Part shown: positions 1 through 11,147 of the stretch, piece after piece | Position numbering within the stretch: position 1 is the first letter of the stretch | Layout of the letters: every line of letters begins with the position of its first letter | Assembly (NCBI GenBank): GCA_003996215.1 | Contig: QJPP01001410.1 | Coordinates: 124,001-188,000, forward strand | Direction: 5' to 3' | Length of the DNA: 64,000 bases | Origin: Jaltomata sinuosa | Taxonomy: Eukaryota; Streptophyta; Magnoliopsida; Solanales; Solanaceae | Program-made: the position numbers and the translations under genes | Notes under the pieces: generated by a model | The model's database searches: none | Seen by the model: the letters and a program-made list of their open reading frames with translations, nothing else | What the model was told of the DNA's origin: nothing

Positions 1-162
1 TTTGTGGGGAAAAAAAGTACTTTTATGAAGAAAAAAAAGGTACTATTTGGTTAAAAAGAAAGGTCTCCATGCACTAGGTTAGAAATAATATAATAACAGT
101 GAACATTAATAAAGAAACATAATTTTAGAATAGTGACAAATATAATCCAACTAAATTATTAA

Positions 163-292
163 TCAGCTGGAATACATAAGCAATCTCTTGAACTTGTCGA
201 TTTTTTTCATATTAACATCTTAATAAGGTCATGTTCCTATTAAACCCATCATAAATGTATTTATTAATCACGCCCACCTGATTTGGGCACAT
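163..292 (+). repeat. Dispersed repeat, copy 1 of an inverted pair
   Basis: This stretch is similar to the reverse complement of 4466-4605. Shared blocks include AATACATAAG, a CTTGAACTT-like block, a T-run, and ATTAACATCTTAATAA followed by GTCATGTTCCTATT. The two copies lie in opposite orientation about 4.2 kb apart and flank the RNase H relic and the solo LTR. They could be ends of one large element or two independent copies of a short repeat; nothing decides this. Ends are approximate. Confidence 0.5.
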
Positions 293-344
293 AAAGTGTG
301 TTTCATGTTACTTTAGCACGTGAAAACGTAAAAAAGTGCTAGTG

Positions 345-975
345 TGGATTTGGGTAAAGGATATCCCAAGTAACTGGAATGAAATGGTGGACTACTTTGA
401 AGGGTACATGCCAAGAATTGGTTGCACATTGGTAAGGTGGGAGGTACCTTACATAGGATGGTATAAGTGCAACATTGGTGGTGCCTCATAAAGAAATTTT
501 AGCCTTAGTGTAAAAGCTTTTTGCATTAGGGATAACAAACGAGATCTCATCTATGCAAATACAAGAATAATCACAAACACAACTAGCATACAGGCTGAGG
601 CAATTACTATTTTGGATGCCTGTGAATACTGCATGCAAAACAACATAGTCCCTGTCATCTTGGAAACGGATTCCCTCGCCATGAAAAAAATTCTAGATAG
701 AAATTGGGAGCTCCCATGGAAGCTAAGTATGAAATGTGGAAGGATCAAGAGTTAGAGAAGCAGAGGAGAAAATCAAATCAAGAATGTTCTAAGAGAGGGC
801 AACCAACTGGCGATTTTTTTAACTAACCTAGCTTTTCGTTTTGCAGGGACTACTCAGTTTCATAATTTTTAGGAGCTCCCAGCAGAAGTCGGGAGAATAC
901 TAAACGCAGACAAATCAAACCTTCCTAACATCAGGTTCAAAACCTATCTTCCTGAGGAACTCAATTGGTCTCTGC
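345..975 (+). pseudogene. RNase H-like domain relic (RVT_3 type, LINE-associated)
   Basis: Plus-strand translation shows a decayed RNase H fold of the kind found at the C-terminus of plant non-LTR retrotransposons and in the many 'putative ribonuclease H' copies of Solanaceae. Visible blocks are GWYKCNIGGAS (normally with a catalytic Asp, here lost, then a stop), an IQAEAITILDACEYC helix with the conserved Glu, VILETDSLAMKKIL with a catalytic Asp, and a C-terminal VLREGNQLADF segment. RNase H removes RNA from RNA/DNA hybrids during reverse transcription. The frame is broken by a stop near 487 and by later frame changes, and there is no credible start. No reverse transcriptase lies upstream in the window, so this is a 5'-truncated or isolated relic. 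Confidence 0.7.
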
Positions 976-1931
976 AACGCAGTGAAAGGGGAAGGAAAAT
1001 CATCAACAATAGTCCAAACATAATTCAAGGAAACAACAACAAGAAATAGTGTTACACAACATCAATTTATTTGTTTTACTTTGTCATTAGTATTATCATC
1101 TGTTCTCTCTGATGTGTGGTATTAGTCACCCTTGGAAGCTCATTTTGTTAGACTGGAAAGAGTGAATAATAAAACTAAGGGCAAAGTAAATTAAATTTGA
1201 CTCTCAATGAAATATCACTTACCGATAGCACAGGACAATTGTTCTTCACAAAATCACATACGAAGTGGAGATGTTTAGATCTAATGGTCACATGTATTAA
1301 TATTTAATAACAATTTCAAAGTTGAAGATCTAGATGGTGGAGAGACCTTACCCAAGCGATAGAACAACTCAATAGCTAGAATTGAAAATAAATTTTGGGA
1401 ATGGAAAACATGACATCTGGTGAGAGATTTTGAGATGTCCAAAGTGTTTTCCACCTAAATCTTAGTTAAGATTGAAGTTGGAAGCAACTAAAGGACTCAG
1501 GTCTACCATCATTCAGTGTTCAACAGTGAAAGTTGCTCACTTTTAGACCCGCTGGAATATTTTCAAGCAACGCTGATGGAACCTTTTCGATTGTACTCAG
1601 AAGTATCTATAATGGTCTTTTTGGCCCAAGCTTTTGGTCTTCTTTCTTATTTTGTTCTTTTGTCTTTTTTCCTTTTGTTTTAATGTTGCTTTTCAGCTAA
1701 AAAAATGATAATATTTTTCCCTTTTTAACTATTTAGGCCTAATTTCTTTCACTGTTCTCTTATTTCTTATCTCTCTATCTCTTCTCCCTATTTGACATTG
1801 TAAAGTTGGAGCTCAAAACTTTCTCTCTTTTCGTTTAAAGTTATTTACTTCCTCATCGAATAGCAATATCATATTTATTGATTTCATCTTCTTTCACCCC
1901 AAATATTCATTCCATATTATGGACACCAAAA
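976..1931. other. Intergenic, no gene seen
   Basis: No coding region or structural RNA is recognisable. The right half (about 1640-1890) is pyrimidine-rich on the plus strand. It may include the 3' remnant of the LINE-like relic, but no clear poly-A tail marks an end. Confidence 0.5.
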
Positions 1932-3963
1932 TGTAACACCCCAAAACTTTCAAGCCTAGAACCAGCTCAGAAAAATAAGAAAATAAAAATTTTCAAGTCT
2001 CAATCGAAAACACTGATGGTTTCCTCGGATCGTGGAAGGATCCATGAGCCGTGAAAGGCCTCCATGGAACTCAGATAGAGGCCAACCATTTTTGGGTTCA
2101 GGTTCACGAGGTAAAATTACGGACCGTGGAATAGTCCATGAGTCATGGACTCTACTCATAAAACTCAGACCTGAGGATCATCAATCTGTCAAGAATCACA
2201 AACCGGTTCTATGGACCATGGATGATTTTACGAGTCGTGAACCTGGTAAGCAGAACTCAGATCCGCAGCTTGACAAAATGGGCTAGGAACCACAATAGGA
2301 TTTTATGGGTCGTGGAATCATCCACGGACCGTGGTTTCAGTCCGTGGGACCTGAGTCGTGATTTTTTTGCAGATTTCTAATTTAATTTCAGGGGTTTTCT
2401 AGACTTTTTATATCTCTTTTAAAGTCTAAGCTATGATGTTTTGACTAGCCTAAACTTGATATTAAACCTAAAAATATTCAAACCCCTCTCATTCCCTCAG
2501 ACTTCATTGATACTTAGCAAAATTAGGAGAAAAGGGATGCTTTATTCTCTTAAGAACAAGCAGAAGGTTCTCCTAAGTTCAGACCCCAAATCAAAGAATG
2601 CTTCCGTAGATCTTCCCCCAGATATGTGGGATTTCATAAGTGGGTCTCTTTCATCCGTCGAGTCCCTAGATGCAGTTCAATTCATCAATTTTCAGTTAGT
2701 TCTTCAGATCCAGGGATCCCAGATTCTATGCACTTAGTATATTTCAGTTTCTATTGTTGTGTATAGAATCCATTACATGATTTCTTGGGAATCTAGGATA
2801 GTTCTATGCTCAGGATTCTATAAACCTAGCATGTTATTAATTTTAGTACTTTAAATTCATGCATGCTAGTCAGGTATTTCAGTTAGCCATATTTTAGGAT
2901 TAGAATGCTATCAGTTGTCAGTATTATTATTATGCATTCTCAGAAGAAAATCAGTATTTGAGCTATCCAGTATATCAGTTTATATTTATTACTTGTATAT
3001 TCAGTTGGGAGTAGACTTATCACCAACCGGACGAACAGATGAAGGTTCACCCATCAGTTTAGGCTGAGACTTTTAGTAGAAGTCCCTAAGTCCCAGAACT
3101 ACAGTGCCACCATAGATTCTAAAGGGGTCACCTGTCAGTTCAGACTTGCCACCCTAGTCCCTTGTTGGACATCAGATTAGTGGATCCACGCCAGATTATG
3201 TTTGTACCTTTGGCAAGGTATGAACACCCTCCTAGACAAGGTTACATGTCGGCTCCACAGTTAGCTCATCTTGGGGTATGTCGGTTAACAATAGCTCTCA
3301 TAGTTCAGATTCAGTTTTTGCATTGACCTTTAATTCAGTATTCAGTTATTCAGTTTAGTTCAGCATGTTACAGTTCATGTTAGATACTTAGTCATTGCAT
3401 CAGTTTATCTTTCGGCTTCGTGTTTCAGTATATCTTCCATGTTTAGTATTCATGTAAACTGTTTTGCATATATCTTGCATGCTTAGTACATTCGAAGTAC
3501 TAATGCATACTTTTATGCTACATCTTATCATGATGTAAGTTCACGCGCTCAGCATCCAGACCGCGTCTAGTGCGATTCTCCAGTTCCTATACAACATCTT
3601 AGTGGTGAGTCCTCATAGTTCGAGGATGATACTTATGTTTATTTATTCAGTCTTTACCTTTAATTTTTAGACTTTTAGAGTTAGGTAGGGACTTGTCTCA
3701 GCAAATCATTTCAGATAGAGGCTTTCAAACATAGTAACAGTTGCAACTTTTGCAGTTAGTGTTTATTTAGATTATTATTATATTTTCATACATATTCAGA
3801 AACTATTGGATTATTTCCAAGTTTATTTACTAAACTAGTTTAGCTTTCACTCAGTTAGTAGTTTACTCAGAAATGCTTAGTTATGCCAAACCATGGGTTA
3901 GCTTGGGTCACTCGTGACACTAAGCACTGTGTCGCATTTAGGGGGTAGCCTCGGGGCATGACA
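1932..3963 (+). mobile_element. Solo LTR, Tekay/Del-like family A
   Basis: The element starts TGTAACACCCC and ends in GGTAGCCTCGGGGCATGACA, the same termini as the chromovirus LTRs at 33-53 kb. Flanking 5-mers are CAAAA (1927-1931) and CAGAA (3964-3968), an imperfect target-site duplication with one mismatch. No PBS, coding domain or second LTR follows, so this is a solo LTR left by recombination between the two LTRs. The 5' part (about 2029-2360) holds a cluster of palindromic CCACGG/CCGTGG-type motifs. Short reading frames at 2032-2286 and 2441-2737 lie inside the LTR and do not look like proteins. A second copy of the family is split around 13.0-29.4 kb. Confidence 0.85.
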
Positions 3964-4465
3964 CAGAACCCCTAAAAAATTTAACTTTTTTTCTAGATAT
4001 TTACAAAACATCATTACTATAATAATATACTAAGTAGGCACCATATTTAAAGGGAAAATAATTTAAAAAAAAGTCATAGAAACTCGAGAATGAACTTATC
4101 TCACAAGATTGAGCAATAATCGTGATTCTTGAATGATATTTTTGTGCTACCTTTCTCAAATCAGCCAAAGCACTATGATATTATAGGGTCTTCTTTGTCA
4201 ATAGCATAAATATATCGTCTATTATAAGAAAAACTAATGAAATTTGATAAATTTTTCTAGAGTTTTCTTTATCAAGGATAAATTATCGTGGGTGGTAATC
4301 GAAGAGTTTTTTTTTTTGAAAAATAAAAAAGGTGTTAGTTGGGTTTTCTTTTTGAGTTGATGAAGTGTAAAATAAAAATAGGTATTGTGTTTTAATTTAT
4401 TGTAATTCTACGTAGGTTGCATTTAATTTTACGCGCCTGGCTCAAAATAAATGCAGGCTTAAGAT

Positions 4466-4605
4466 ATGTGCTAGGTCAGACGAGTGTGCTTAATAGACAG
4501 TTTATAAGAGATTCAGGAATTCAATAGGAACATGACTTTATTAAGATGTTAATTCAAAAAAAACTTGTAAGTTCAAAGAGCAGCTTATGTATTACGCCTA
4601 TAAAT
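4466..4605 (-). repeat. Dispersed repeat, copy 2 of an inverted pair
   Basis: Reverse-complement partner of 163-292 (see that entry). The pairing is clearest over the AATACATAAG and ATTAACATCTTAATAA blocks and weakens toward the left end. Confidence 0.5.
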
Positions 4606-4637
4606 CATTAGTCACATAAATTAAACTGAGGTTCTTT

Positions 4638-4667
4638 TATATATATATATATAGAGAGAGAGAGAGA
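4638..4667. repeat. Compound microsatellite (TA)n(GA)n, first copy
   Basis: About seven TA units run directly into about seven GA units. The same TA-then-GA order recurs 140 bp downstream at 4803-4880. Confidence 0.9.
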
Positions 4668-4799
4668 ACAGTCTTCCAGCCAGTTCGTAATTTTTTGAAT
4701 AATAACAGCCGGTTGAGATATTGGATTTTCTAATTTACTGCTATTGCCTTCCTTCTAGAGTTTTCAAACTGAAAAAATAGTAAATATAGACGTGACGTA

Positions 4800-4802
<3 letters not shown>

Positions 4803-4880
<78 letters not shown>
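4803..4880. repeat. Compound microsatellite (TA)n(GA)n, second copy
   Basis: About 24 AT units are followed by TGAGAG and about 14 GA units. It is likely to be highly length-polymorphic and prone to assembly error. Confidence 0.95.
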
Positions 4881-4884
<4 letters not shown>

Positions 4885-5001
4885 GGGGTTATAACACATA
4901 AGATAACATCATACTGGGGTTACTATTGGATACGTAATAATAAAATATTTTACATCAACACTGCCTCCATACTTTTCTAGTTTCCGTAATTTCACAATTC
5001 T

Positions 5002-5327
5002 TATTAATTATGTCTTGAATTTTTTCCTTGTATATTTTAGAAAACTCATAATTCTTATTGGTTTAGGAAACTCATTGTCTTAATAGATTTGAAAAGGAAA
5101 TATATTATCCTTGTAGAATTGGGAGAACATTTTCCTTATAGGTATGGGATTACTTGGGATCTATATGTAGGGGTTGTAGTTGGGGATTCTAAAAGAATTG
5201 TACACTTCTTCTCTTTCATAGTAGAAAACTCTCTGTTTTTTCTTAGAGGATTAGGCCTACTTGAACCTCGTTAAATTTCTTCTCTATTTTCTTTGTGTGC
5301 TAGTTAACCCACGATATTTTTATAGCA
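5002..5327 (+). repeat. 5' LTR of copia element
   Basis: Aligns along its length with 8133-8479. Shared blocks include TTAATTATGTCTTGA near the start, CTTGTAGAATTGGGAGAAC, GTACACTTCTTCTCTTTCAT and GAACCTCGTTAAAT. The first dinucleotide is TA where the 3' copy has TG. Confidence 0.85.
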
Positions 5328-5349
5328 ATTGGTAAAAAAGCAAGGTTAA

Positions 5350-8130
5350 ATTTTTTACACATAATAAAGGGTTAAGATGTCTTTAGATGATCATCTTCAA
5401 CAAAGAAAGTACAGAAATTTGATGGGAGATCTAATTTTAGTCTATGTAAGATTAGAATGAGATCGTCCCTGGTGTTATAAGAGTTATTGAAGGCAATTGA
5501 GGAGACTTTTTCTGAGCAGATGAAAAGAGTCAAAGAAGGAAGAGCTGAAGGAGAAGGCTTTGAGTGTGATCTTCATGAGTGCTAAAAATAGCGTTCTTCA
5601 GAAAATTGCTGAAGTAAAATCTGCAATAAAGGCATGAAAAAAGTTGAAAGATCTGTATATTAAAAAATCGCTGACAAACTGCCTCTACTTAACAAGAAAT
5701 TGTAAGATTTTCAAACGAATAAAGGTACACTGGTTAAAGCTTACCTTGATGAGTTTAATTCAATTATAACAGACTTGAAGAACATAGATATTAAAATTAA
5801 GAGCGAGGATCAGGCCTTGATTGTGTTATATTCTTTACCATCATCATATGATACTTTTGCTAATATGTTGCTATATGAAAAAGACAGTATCTCATTGGAT
5901 GATATTAGTAATGCACCAAAATCTAAGGAATTGAAGAAGAGCTTTCAAGATAGCAAAACTGAGGGAGAAGGTCTTGCGAGTAGAGGAAGAACACAACAAA
6001 AGAACTTTAATAAAAAAAAAGTCCAATGCCAGATCAAAGTCTAGAGCAAGAAGAAGAACTGATATGAGTGCAGGGAGCAAGGTCACTAAAAAAAGAGATT
6101 GTCCTAAGCTAAAGGAGAAAAGAGAGAAGAATAAAGTTGATTACTCAGCAAATATTATTGACACTAAAAACAATTCTGATGATAATGACTATATAAGAAA
6201 AGTTTGTACTGTGAGTTCTGATCATAGGCATAATTCCTAGGTTCTTGATTCAGGTGCAACTTTTTACATGTGTTCACACAAAAATTGCTTTACAACTTAT
6301 GAGCAGACGAGTAAAATTATCTACCTAGATGATGATAATCCATTAGAAATAGAAGGGTTTGGTAACATCAAATAGAGAATGTTTGATTATATTATAAAAA
6401 ATATTGAGTGTTAATATGTTCCTCAAATGAAGAGGAATTTGATTTCTCTTTCGACTTTGAATGATCAAGGGTATAAGTTTTACTTAGAAAATAAAATATT
6501 TAAAGTGTGTAAAGGCTCCATGGTACTCATAATGATTAAGATTCATTCTATACTATATTATCTTCAAGCCAGTGTAGTTAAAGGAAAAGCAATTTTAACT
6601 TCTGAAAGAAGTGATTCGAATCAGTCTTACTTGTGGCACTTGAAACTTGGTCATATGAGTAATAAGAGCTTATTTTTGTTGAGCAAATAAAGTTTGTTGA
6701 ATGGGTATAAAAATCAAGTTTTGAATTTTTATGAGCATTGTGTGTTTGGTAAGCAAACAAGGATAAAGTTTAGCAAGAAGGCGGTGCACAAGACCAAACA
6801 CAAGTTAGATTATATACGTTCAGACTGGTGTAATCCAAACAGAGTTTCCTTCAAGAGTTGTGTCAGGTACTTTATGACTTTGATTAACGATTACTCAAGA
6901 ATGGTATGGGTGTATTTTCTTAAAATAGAAGATGAGATATTTTTTATATTTGTTAAATGAAAGACGATGATTGAAAGGCAGACTGAATGAAAAGTCAAGC
7001 GTCTTCGAACTGACAATGAGTTAAAATTTTACAATTTAGAGCTCAATAAGTTCTACAGCAGTGAAGGCATAGTGAGATATCAAATTGTATTGGAACATCA
7101 CAATAAAATAGTATTTCAGAATATATGAATAGAACACTTTGTGACAGGGCACAAAGTATGCTTCATACACATGTATTTGCAAGGATTTTTGGGCTAAACC
7201 AATCAATACAACTTGTTATTTTGTCAATAGATCTCCATCCATAAATATTGAGTTTAAAAATCTTTGAAGTTCGATCCAGTTCACCTGCTGGTTATTCAAA
7301 TTTAATGATATTTGATTGCTCTTCTTATGCTCACGTGAGAGATGACAAATTTGAGCCGAGGATAAAGAAGTGCATATTTTTAGAATATGAACCTGAAGTA
7401 AAATGTTACAGATTGTGGTGCACAGATTAAAAGACTTTAGAATTAATTATTAGTAGAGATGTGACATTTAATGAATCTGCCTCACTGGACAGTTAGAAGG
7501 AGAAGGGAATAGCAGCAATAAATCGTGGTCTTAGTAACCATATAGAGTTAGAAATTGAATCTCTAGCTCAACCCAGTGATTCAGAAATGGCGGAAGTACA
7601 AAATATTAATCAATATGAAAATATTGATGCACCTATGCAACAAAAATCTTATAGCATTGCAACAGGCAGAGAGAAGAGAGTGATCAACCGACCAAACAGG
7701 TTTATAAACATATTAATGAAAATCTTCTGGATATAAAAATTCTATGAAATTTACTTTATCAATTTTAGAGACGATTGGCGTGCTTGAGCCTAATAGCTAT
7801 AAAGAAGTTATTTCTAGTTCAAAAGCAAATCAATCAATTGGTGTTATGGGTGAAGATATTGAGCCATTTCACAAGAATCGAACATGAAAGTTTGGTTCAT
7901 TGCCAAAGTGAAAAAAGATAGAAGGCTGCAAAGAGGTTGTTGATGTGAAGAAGATGTGTACACATGATAATCTGGAAGATATAATGATCAAGAAAGTCTC
8001 GATCAATAAGTTTAGGCATTGCTTAAACTTGATTGGTGTGTGCAATATTCAATAGAGCCCTTTCGAGGACTGAGGAAAAGCAGAGAGACGTTGTTCCTAT
8101 TGATGAAGAAAATTCAAGTCAAGGAGAAGA
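5350..8130 (+). pseudogene. Copia gag-pol remnant with internal RT deletion
   Basis: Gag remnant (UBN2 type): AYLDEFNSIITDLKN and the LYSLPSSYDTF block near 5740-5900, then a basic segment ending in RDCPKLKEK, where the zinc knuckle has lost its first cysteines. Next come VLDSGAT (protease active-site type) near 6243, LWHLKLGHMS (pre-integrase) near 6630, and integrase segments with SDWCNP, FMTLINDYSRMVWVY and RTDNELKF between 6820 and 7040. The integrase C-terminal block EPRIKKCIFLEY is near 7355. The polymerase is nearly absent: the N-terminal SYKEVIS...SLPK-type block (about 7800-7920) is followed within tens of bases by a KKMCTHDN...HCLNLI block that belongs to the C-terminus of copia RNase H. 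Many stops and frame changes break every domain. Confidence 0.8.
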
Positions 8131-8132
8131 TT

Positions 8133-8479
8133 TGTTAATTATGTCTTGATTTTTTCTCTTGTATATCTTAGAAAACTCATAATCCCTATTGGTTTAGTAA
8201 ACCCATTGTCCTAATAAATTTGGAAAAGAAATATATTGTCCTTGTAGAATTGGGAGAACCTTTTTCTTATAGGTTTGGGACTACTTGGGATTTATATAGA
8301 GAGGTTGTAGTTGGAGATTCTAAAAGCATTGTACACTTCTTCTCTTTCATAGTGAAAAACTCTCTCTGCTTTTACTTGGAGGATTAAGCCTAGCCGAACC
8401 TCGTTAAATTCTTGTTTTAAATTTCTTCTCTATTTTCTTTGTGTATGATTATGTGCTAGTTAACCACCATATTTTTGCA
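8133..8479 (+). repeat. 3' LTR of copia element
   Basis: Starts TGTTAATTATGTC and ends TTTTTGCA. It is slightly longer than the 5' copy because of a small insertion near CTTGTTTTAAATTTC. Confidence 0.85.
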
Positions 8480-8626
8480 ATAACTTTTTATGTTAAACCA
8501 AAGGTTTGGTAAAAGAAAAAAATTACCACGTTTAAGATATAATAATATTTAATTATACCTGACGAATCAAAACTTGAAAAATAGTAGACTCGTGCTAATA
8601 ACATGTTATAAAATTATGAATAATAT

Positions 8627-8968
8627 AAAATTAAATCTTGGGTCTAACTCAAAGGGAGGAGGATTGCCCTAAGCCTTATTATAAGGAGATCACCAATCTC
8701 ATTAATTAACCTCCAATGTGGGAGACTTTTTTCATTCTTTAACACCCAACCTCACGCCTAGGACTGTAGATCTGATGCATGGGCAAAATTTTTAATTTTG
8801 GGGCCCCAATATTGGGTGAGATGGGTCCTACTTTGATACCATATAAAATTAGATATTGGGCTTAACTCACACCCCATAAAATAGCTCAAAGGAGGATGAT
8901 TGTCCAAGTCTTATAAGGAGACCATCCATCTCATTAACCATCAATGTGAGACTTTTTTCATTCTTTAA
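8627..8968 (-). mobile_element. TRIM-like miniature LTR element
   Basis: Two direct repeats of about 118-127 bp (8627-8744 and 8842-8968) share TATAAAATTA, the GGAGGA...TTGYCC block, TATAAGGAGA, TCTCATTAA and the CAATGTG...ACTTTTTTCATTCTTTAA end. On the minus strand the right repeat is followed directly by TGGTATCAAAG, a primer-binding site matching the 3' end of initiator tRNA-Met except at one position. The left repeat is preceded by a purine-rich GAGGTTGGG. The spacer is under 100 bp and non-coding. Short LTRs, PBS, polypurine tract and no gene are the definition of a TRIM. GAATAA-type direct repeats flank it; exact ends are uncertain by a few bases. Confidence 0.7.
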
Positions 8969-8979
8969 TGAATAATATA

Positions 8980-9660
8980 AAGATGAAGACAAGAAGAATA
9001 ACATAAGTCAAGAGAAACAACATAACTTTCTTTTTTTTCAAATGTACTAAACATCATCCTCAAAACTTCTATTAGTAAGATTACATTGAGGAACATCAAA
9101 GGGTGTCATAAACATGACATTAATCTTTGAGAAGATGAAAAAATTATGGGATTGTGAATAATCAAAGAGGAGGTGGCCGGTGGAGGTGTGATTATTACTA
9201 CTCATAAAGAAGGAATTACACCCAGAGTTATGGACATCCACAATTAAGTGATACTAATCAATACAATATAGTTATTTACAACAACAAAGATTTTTGCTTT
9301 TCTGTTTTATAGTGTACTTTAATTTTTTGATTTACTATTTTAAACACATGATACCAACAAAACAATCAAAATAGGTGGAGATTGAAAAACGACTATAAAA
9401 ATCGTTACATCTGCCAAACCCGAAATTGGAATTCTATCTCCGCCTCCTGCATCCAACTTTCAATAGACAGTTCAACCTGCTATCGATTTTGACGTGATCT
9501 AATAATATAGATACCATTTATACTATGAGGGTAAAAATCCTTTGACTATGATCAGTACTAAGTTGAACTCAGCCTAATATTAGAACTTATCAAATACATA
9601 AACTATACCTAGGATTTTATACACAAATGTACTCCATAGGAAAGGAGAAAGAAAGAAAAA
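8980..9660. other. Intergenic, no supported gene
   Basis: A 64-codon minus-strand frame at 9047-9241 has an ATG and a stop but no recognisable domain, and its neighbours give no support. It could be a terminal exon of a gene I cannot assemble. It is recorded here and not called as a gene. Confidence 0.4.
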
Positions 9661-9672
9661 TATGCTGATGGA

Positions 9673-10228
9673 TCATTTCACAATGACTAGTTGTTGCTGG
9701 GATTCAATCCTAATTTCTTCCTTCATCCTCCTTATGAATTCTTCAAATTTCTTGTTTAATTTCTCCGTACTCAACTTATTTAGCGTCTCGTCATTTTCTT
9801 CTTCTTCTTCGGTACAAAGTGCATTAATCTTGAACTCCATTTCATTTTCTTCATTCAAAATTGCACCTTCTTGTTTATCTTCTAAGACTACCAAAATTGA
9901 GTCATGTTTTTCTTGCTCTTCATTTAGTGATAATTCATTTATTGCTACGACGTCGTCTTCTAATTCATTTTCCTTTGCTTCTATACTGGAAGTCTTTGCA
10001 AGTAATACTAGCTAGTATTCCATTGCAAATGAGGAATATGTAGTGTTTATTATCCACTACAAGTTGAAAGGGAATTGCAGAGAGATACAACTCCAAAGAA
10101 TAGATATTGAAGAAGGAAAAGAGGAGGGAAAACAAAGAAACTAATAGTAATAACAAGATCTTGATCTTTACGGGGGACTGGGAGGCCATAAATGATCTGG
10201 TCATGCTTTGTACGTTTTGGTGCTCCAT
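9673..10228 (-). pseudogene. DUF4408/DUF761-type small membrane protein gene, frameshifted
   Basis: Reading leftward from the ATG at 10228, the first frame gives a polar N-terminus, a strongly hydrophobic stretch (IKILLLLLVSLFSLLFSF, about residues 22-40), then IPFQLVVDNKHYIFLICNGI. The frame closes at 9965 after 87 codons. A second frame takes over at the same point and runs to a stop at 9673: an acidic linker, then the C-terminal basic-amphipathic block LNKKFEEFIRRMKEE. An N-terminal hydrophobic DUF4408-like segment with a C-terminal DUF761-like motif is the layout of the plant 'cotton fiber protein' family, whose molecular function is unknown. The break is a tandem CTAG-CTAG at 10008-10015; one copy fewer would make the two halves continuous. 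I infer a recent 4-bp duplication, or an assembly or allelic variant. A TATA box lies 134 bp upstream. Confidence 0.7.
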
Positions 10229-10361
10229 TTCATTTCCCTTCTGATGATATGAATTAGCAGAAAAAGCTTTTTTTTTTCCGTCTATCTTTTCAAGTTTTCT
10301 TTTTAAGAAAAGAGTGTGGGGGTGAGAGGGGGGTTTTGTGCCAAAGTACTAGAATGACTCT

Positions 10362-10370
10362 CTTTTTATA
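10362..10370 (-). promoter_or_regulatory. TATA box of the DUF4408/DUF761-type gene
   Basis: On the minus strand TATAAAAAG lies about 134 bp upstream of the ATG at 10228, leaving room for a roughly 100-base 5' leader. The MITE/MULE cluster begins about 20 bp further upstream. Confidence 0.5.
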
Positions 10371-10734
10371 GGCATTTGACACATATATTGCTCTCCTCGT
10401 TATAATTTATTTGGGTGAAAATCGTATATACCCTCGAACTTTGCTTTAAAAATTAAACATCCCCTCAATTTTGAACAATAATCATTTTTCCTCCCTTTAT
10501 CCTATGCAATATCTATTTTACCCTTAACATTTTTAATTTTCTATTTATGTAATATCTTTTTATATTATAATATATATTTATTTTTCTTGTCCTAGGTATT
10601 TACCATTTTTAGTTAAATTCATTAACATTTTTAATAAAATAATCCTTTTACAAACTAATCATAAAATTTAATGTTATTTTTTTATAATTGGTATTTTTAT
10701 ATTATATGCATAAATTCTAAAAAGTCTTTCCAAA

Positions 10735-10955
10735 AAAAGGCATGAACAAACACAATTCCAACTCCAACTTCAAAAATTCCAAATAAAGTGAAAAGTTTTT
10801 TATTTTCAAGGCCAAACGCTCACTAGTGTTTTCACCTTTTCAAATACAACTTCAAGTTGTATTTAAAAAATTTATGGCCAAACAATATTTTTTGAATAAA
10901 GTGAAATAATTTTTCAAAAAATAGTGAAAACTTCTTATGGCCAAACAGGCATGTA
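10735..10955. repeat. Probable MITE remnant of the GGCCAAAC type
   Basis: Inside the MULE, ATGGCCAAAC-like motifs occur near 10830, 10873 and 10937, with CTTATGGCCAAACAGGC at the right end and GTGAAAA-rich arms. This resembles short Solanaceae MITEs that start GCCTGTTTGGCCATAAG. A flanking GGCATG occurs on both sides, but the true boundaries are unclear. Confidence 0.45.
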
Positions 10956-11108
10956 TGTACATATATGTAATTATATATATAGATGCATGCTTTAATTCTC
11001 TCTATGTTGTTCTCTAATGTCTATACAGATAAACGAGTTTTGATTGACAATAATGAAATATTTTCTAGATTATAATTTAAAATTTATAAACAACAATCAT
11101 TTAATTTG

Positions 11109-11110
<2 letters not shown>

Positions 11111-11144
<34 letters not shown>
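11111..11144. repeat. (AT)n microsatellite
   Basis: About 17 AT units within the MULE body. Confidence 0.95.

Positions 11145-11147
<3 letters not shown>

Larger units (their letters stand above)
3964..5001. other. Intergenic with repeat and microsatellites
   Basis: No gene is seen. The stretch contains the inverted repeat copy at 4466-4605 and two compound microsatellites. It is otherwise AT-rich unique-looking DNA. Confidence 0.5.
5002..8479 (+). mobile_element. Decayed Ty1/copia retrotransposon, non-autonomous
   Basis: Two LTRs of about 330-350 bp (5002-5327 and 8133-8479) in the same orientation flank 2.8 kb of internal sequence with copia-order remnants on the plus strand: gag, zinc-knuckle remnant, protease-like DSGAT, pre-integrase GHMS motif, integrase, then a very short polymerase remnant. 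After the 5' LTR the sequence ATTGGTAAAAAAGC is a degraded primer-binding site. No matching 5-bp target duplication is visible, in line with age. The element cannot make its own reverse transcriptase. Confidence 0.85.

Noticed and set aside
9662..10015. 117-codon plus-strand frame rich in Ser and Phe
   Set aside because: It is the antisense shadow of the acidic linker of the DUF4408/DUF761-type gene.
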